A stretch of 64,000 bases of DNA from Tribonema minus. Its lineage: Eukaryota; Sar; Xanthophyceae; Tribonematales; Tribonemataceae. Under the pieces are notes generated by a model, which worked only from the letters and a program-made list of their open reading frames with translations, had not been told where the DNA came from and did no database searches. The translations under genes and the position numbers were made by a program. Location: the NCBI GenBank assembly GCA_017506865.1, contig JAFCMP010000520.1:1-64000 (forward strand), read 5' to 3'. Shown one piece after another: positions 61,023 through 64,000 of the stretch. Each line of letters begins with the position of its first letter. The first letter of the stretch is position 1.

Positions 61023-61623
61023 CGCCGGCGCCGCAGTACGGGCGCTGTGGTGGCAGCGGCCACGGCGACAGCAGCTGTAGCTGCAGTACACGGCGTGCAT
61101 GCATGCGTATATGCATGTATGCCAGCGGCGGCGGCACTTGCAGCAGCGATGGGAATCGGGGGCGCACGAGGGGCGGGCGGGGGGGGGGGGGGGGAGTTGC
61201 TGGGAGCTGCACAATGAGCTCAATAGATGTCACAGCACGCTTGCTGACGTTGAGCGCATCGGTACTGTTAGTGCTAGTCAGCAGCAGCGCTCTCGTGCAG
61301 CGCGGCGCACACGTCCGACTCATTGATGGTCACGCTAAAGGGACTGGGGAGCTCACGTATTCATGGCGCTCACGAGCACACCTGCAGGGGGACAAGCGGG
61401 GTGATGCTGGTGAGCTCGCATGGCGTGCTGGGCGGGGGGTGCTCGGAGGTGCGAACGATAGAGCAGGTGTTGTCCGGTAGCCCTTGACTGTAGTTTCTCT
61501 ATGGCGCGTAAATAGAAGGGGGGCAGCCGTTGTGCGCACGAGCTGCACGGACTGTCTTTCCGCTTAATGCAGGTTCACAGGCTTAAGCCTTCAACATCAT
61601 TCACGTAGCGTGTTTGTGTGCAA

Positions 61624-61647
61624 GTGTGTGTGTGTGTGTGTGTGTGT
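61624..61647. repeat. GT dinucleotide microsatellite
   Basis: Twelve uninterrupted GT units followed by acacac. Confidence 0.95.
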
Positions 61648-61745
61648 ACACACAGCCAGCGCTGTTAACACAGAGCTACTGGGTAGGCATGTGGAACTAC
61701 ACCGCACATGGTGCTAAAGCAGATAACAGTGCTAGGTTGCAGTAC

Positions 61746-61878
61746 CTGGCATTGAAGAAAGGAGGGCAGCCAGGTCCAGGTGCTTGAGGGCGAAGCGGAG
61801 GAAGAGGAAGAGGAGGGCAGCAGCCAGGAGAAGGCAGAAGGAGAGCACTATCCAAGCTGGGGCCAAAGCTGTGGGCAT
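61746..61878 (-). CDS. Weak candidate membrane-helix exon
   Basis: From an ATG at 61878 the minus strand reads MPTALAPAWIVLSFCLLLAA and continues ALLFLFLRFALKHLDL to a possible donor (ccag-gtactg) at 61745. One strong hydrophobic helix is followed by basic residues. Against it: the DNA is a pyrimidine-rich tract that gives Leu/Phe/Ala codons in any case, and no partner exon is seen. Confidence 0.2.
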
Positions 61879-62421
61879 TAGGTGCCTTGCTGTGTGAACT
61901 ACTGCTCAGAACTCCAGAGAGCCTTGCATGACTCGCCACAAACATCCAGGGTATGTATCCTCTGGCCCCTTATGTGTACATACCTTCAGATCTGTAACCG
62001 AATTGTGTGGCTTGGGATCACTCACTACAGTGTCCCCAACTACCGTCTTGTGCCTAATTAGGCCGACCGGACCAACATTTGGCGCGTTCCGGGCAGCGAG
62101 GTCCTAATTACGCCCGGTGTTTTTTCCTGGCATTCTCAGTTAGGCCTGGTGGCACATCCGCCGTGTTGACCTACTCCTATTGTGTGCTCGCACGGTCAAG
62201 TAAATGCACCGGAACGCCATAGCAGGCAAGCAGATGGCGAGTGCCATGCTGACGAGCGTCGTGATATTGATGTGCAGTCTGTTTGCAGCCGCACGATGAT
62301 GGCCTTCACACCCCGTTCACTACCGATTCTCGAGTTCGCAAACCAACTTCACCTGGAAGTTGTATATTATGTCCTGGACCGCATGGGGGTTGAGCACACG
62401 ATAATCGGGCGATAACTAAAT

Positions 62422-64000
62422 CTACGGAGGGGCCGGCGGTTCGGCGCTGGCCGGCGAGGGCCGCGGTACTTGCAACAGTGCGATGCGGCGGTAAGCACTG
62501 ACGTCGCCATCAGGGGCAATGACTGCGTTCCAGTTGTCGATCACGACACGTGTGAGCGCGCGCTGTAGCGCGAGGGAGGCGCGGCGGCGCCAGAAGGCAA
62601 CGCGCTGCGCGAGATTGTAGCTGCCCTGCGAGCTCTGCTCGGCGAGTGCGTGTAGCAGCGCTTGGGTGTCGCGTGACATAGCGCCGAAGTGGTCAAAGGC
62701 TGCGGAAAATAGGGTGTGTGTAGTGGGGTCCAGGGCCCCTGAGACTACGTATGTGTCTATCTTTTCCTGCGAAGCCGATTCAAGCACGCGCTGCACATCG
62801 CGCGCGCCCCCCTGAGCCTGACGGAGGCGGGAGGGACATGAGCTGTCACGTATGGTGACGTCTATGCAACAAGCTACTCCAAAGCCGCCGCGCAGTTTAG
62901 TGCACCGGCCTGCCGCTACCGCGTCGGCGCTCGGCTGCACTTTAGGGACTGGAAGGCAGATCTGGTTGCTGCCGAAGACGATGTCCATGAACTTGTTGAA
63001 CCCGTGGCGCGCCGCGTAGCGGCGGAAGGGGGCAAGGGTGTCCCGGTCGAGACCGCGGAGGTGGGCCACCTGCTTGAGCAGCTGAAAAAGCGCGTCTGCG
63101 AGCAAGTTGTGTCGCGTGACGTTGAGCCCTTGTGTGCAGCGGCGCAGGTGGGCACCTGACTCCACTGTTTTATGGCACTTGGGGCACCGCGCCGCAGCGG
63201 AGGCGGGGCGCTCCACGCCCAGGTGGCGCCGCAGCGTCTCGCGGAATTCCGGCGGCGACATGGTCTCCGCTGGGTCAGTGCTCGGCAGTTGCGCCAAGAA
63301 ACCCATGGCCCCCTTAGAGGCACCGCTGCGCCACGCCGCGACTGCTTCCAACGCATTTGCTGCTTCAAGCCGGCGCAGCTGCGTGGCGGCGAGCCCTGCG
63401 TCTAGCACCCGTGATAGCGCGGCTTGACGCCGCGGCAGCACGGCGGCCGGCGGGGCCTGGGCGGAGCCTGGCTCGCGCGCCGCCGCTGGCGCGGCGCGGC
63501 GCGCGCCGGCGCGAGTCCGCATGCCCAGCCCCGCAGCTCCGCCTGCCCGTTGCAGCAGATCGCGCAGTGCCCGCCACGCGCCGTCGTCCTGGCGCCAGTC
63601 CTGGTACCAGACCGAGGGCAGGAGCAGTGCGAGGGCCGCTGCGGCATCATCGCTGCCGCTGCGCAGCTGCTGCAGGCAGGTAGCTATCTGAGTGAAGGTG
63701 AAGCCATAGCGGGCGTGCTCCAGGACGCGGCTGCGTGCCGCCACTGGAAACGCCGCCAGTGCCGGTCCCATGCACTCGAGGGTACGCGCAGCAAATGCGG
63801 CACATGCACGCGGCGCCGCGCCCAGCACGCCAAAGCCGCCGCTCCCCAGCCGCAGATGCACGCGTACCTGCTGATGTGCTAGTAGCGTCACCGGGGCCTC
63901 GCCACCCCAGTCTGCGCCGCGTACCCATGCCACTGCCGCCGCCCACAGAGAGGGCGGTGCCGCCGCCGCCGCAACCGCCGGCGGGCTGCGGCAATCGCCA
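62422..64000 (-). mobile_element. C-terminal part of a non-LTR retrotransposon polyprotein, continuing past the right edge
   Basis: One frame is open from the right edge to a stop at 62422, about 525 codons with no intron. The first part (VRVHLRLGSGGFGVL followed by an Ala-rich helix region) matches the stretch after the polymerase in LINE-type proteins (typically LRLGGLGLR). Then comes a CCHC knuckle, CPKCHKTVESGAHLRRC, followed by NVTRHNLLADALFQLL and GFGVACCIDVTIRD, the usual order of zinc knuckle and restriction-like (PD-D/E-K) endonuclease in early-branching non-LTR elements. The polymerase itself would lie beyond 64000. No poly-A tail or target duplication was located. The frame looks intact, so the copy may be young. 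Confidence 0.6.

Larger units (their letters stand above)
61023..62421. other. Stretch between the F-box gene and the retroelement
   Basis: Contains a G run (about 61179-61193), a GT microsatellite and a purine-rich block. About 62040-62420 may be 3' untranslated sequence of the retroelement. No confident gene. Confidence 0.45.

Overview
This is nuclear DNA from a eukaryote, probably a flagellated unicellular alga or related protist. Genes are split by many long introns with GT-AG ends and some GC-AG ends. Exons are GC-rich, with Ala, Gly and Gln homopolymers. A Jouberin/AHI1 homologue points to a cilium. TTAGGG-type telomere words are scattered through the introns. A haptophyte would fit (GC-rich, TTAGGG telomeres, GC-AG introns), but that is inference; no rRNA or organelle marker is present.

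Layout. 274-13071 (+): COG4, Golgi tether subunit, 5' end outside the window. 13137-13311 (-): weak candidate exon of a small membrane protein. 14390-15324 (-): RING-H2 protein with a signal peptide. 15495-19086 (+): EF-hand protein with a myristoylation-type N-terminus and a long poly-Gln tract. 21190-28260 (-): WD40 propeller protein. 28412-40299 (+): soluble fumarate reductase of the yeast Osm1/Frd1 type. 41634-56070 (-): Jouberin/AHI1-like ciliary protein. 56456-61022 (+): bHLH domain apparently spliced onto an F-box protein. 62422 to the right edge (-): C-terminal part of a non-LTR retrotransposon polyprotein. The confident genes alternate strictly in strand, giving three head-to-head pairs with spacers of about 150-385 bp. 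I joined exons by protein-family colinearity and codon phase; nearly all chosen junctions agree in phase.

The striking property is not a single gene. Almost every long intron is filled with partial copies ('echoes') of the exon end next to it. Echoes downstream of an exon repeat its last 40-100 bases plus the 5' splice site. Echoes upstream repeat the 3' splice site plus the first bases of the exon. Units of about 100-280 bp are reiterated 2 to 10 times and decay. More than 20 such ladders occur in all six large genes, and several exons have ladders on both sides. Introns here appear to grow by repeated tandem duplication across exon-intron borders, leaving series of decoy or alternative splice sites. 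A few copies at gene ends keep open frames and stop codons and could act as alternative last exons.

Other repeats are a 290-bp-arm fold-back element in a COG4 intron, two short dispersed repeat families shared by introns of different genes, a 61-unit pure CAG run, and an AT-rich island inside an AHI1 intron. No tRNA, rRNA or CRISPR was seen.
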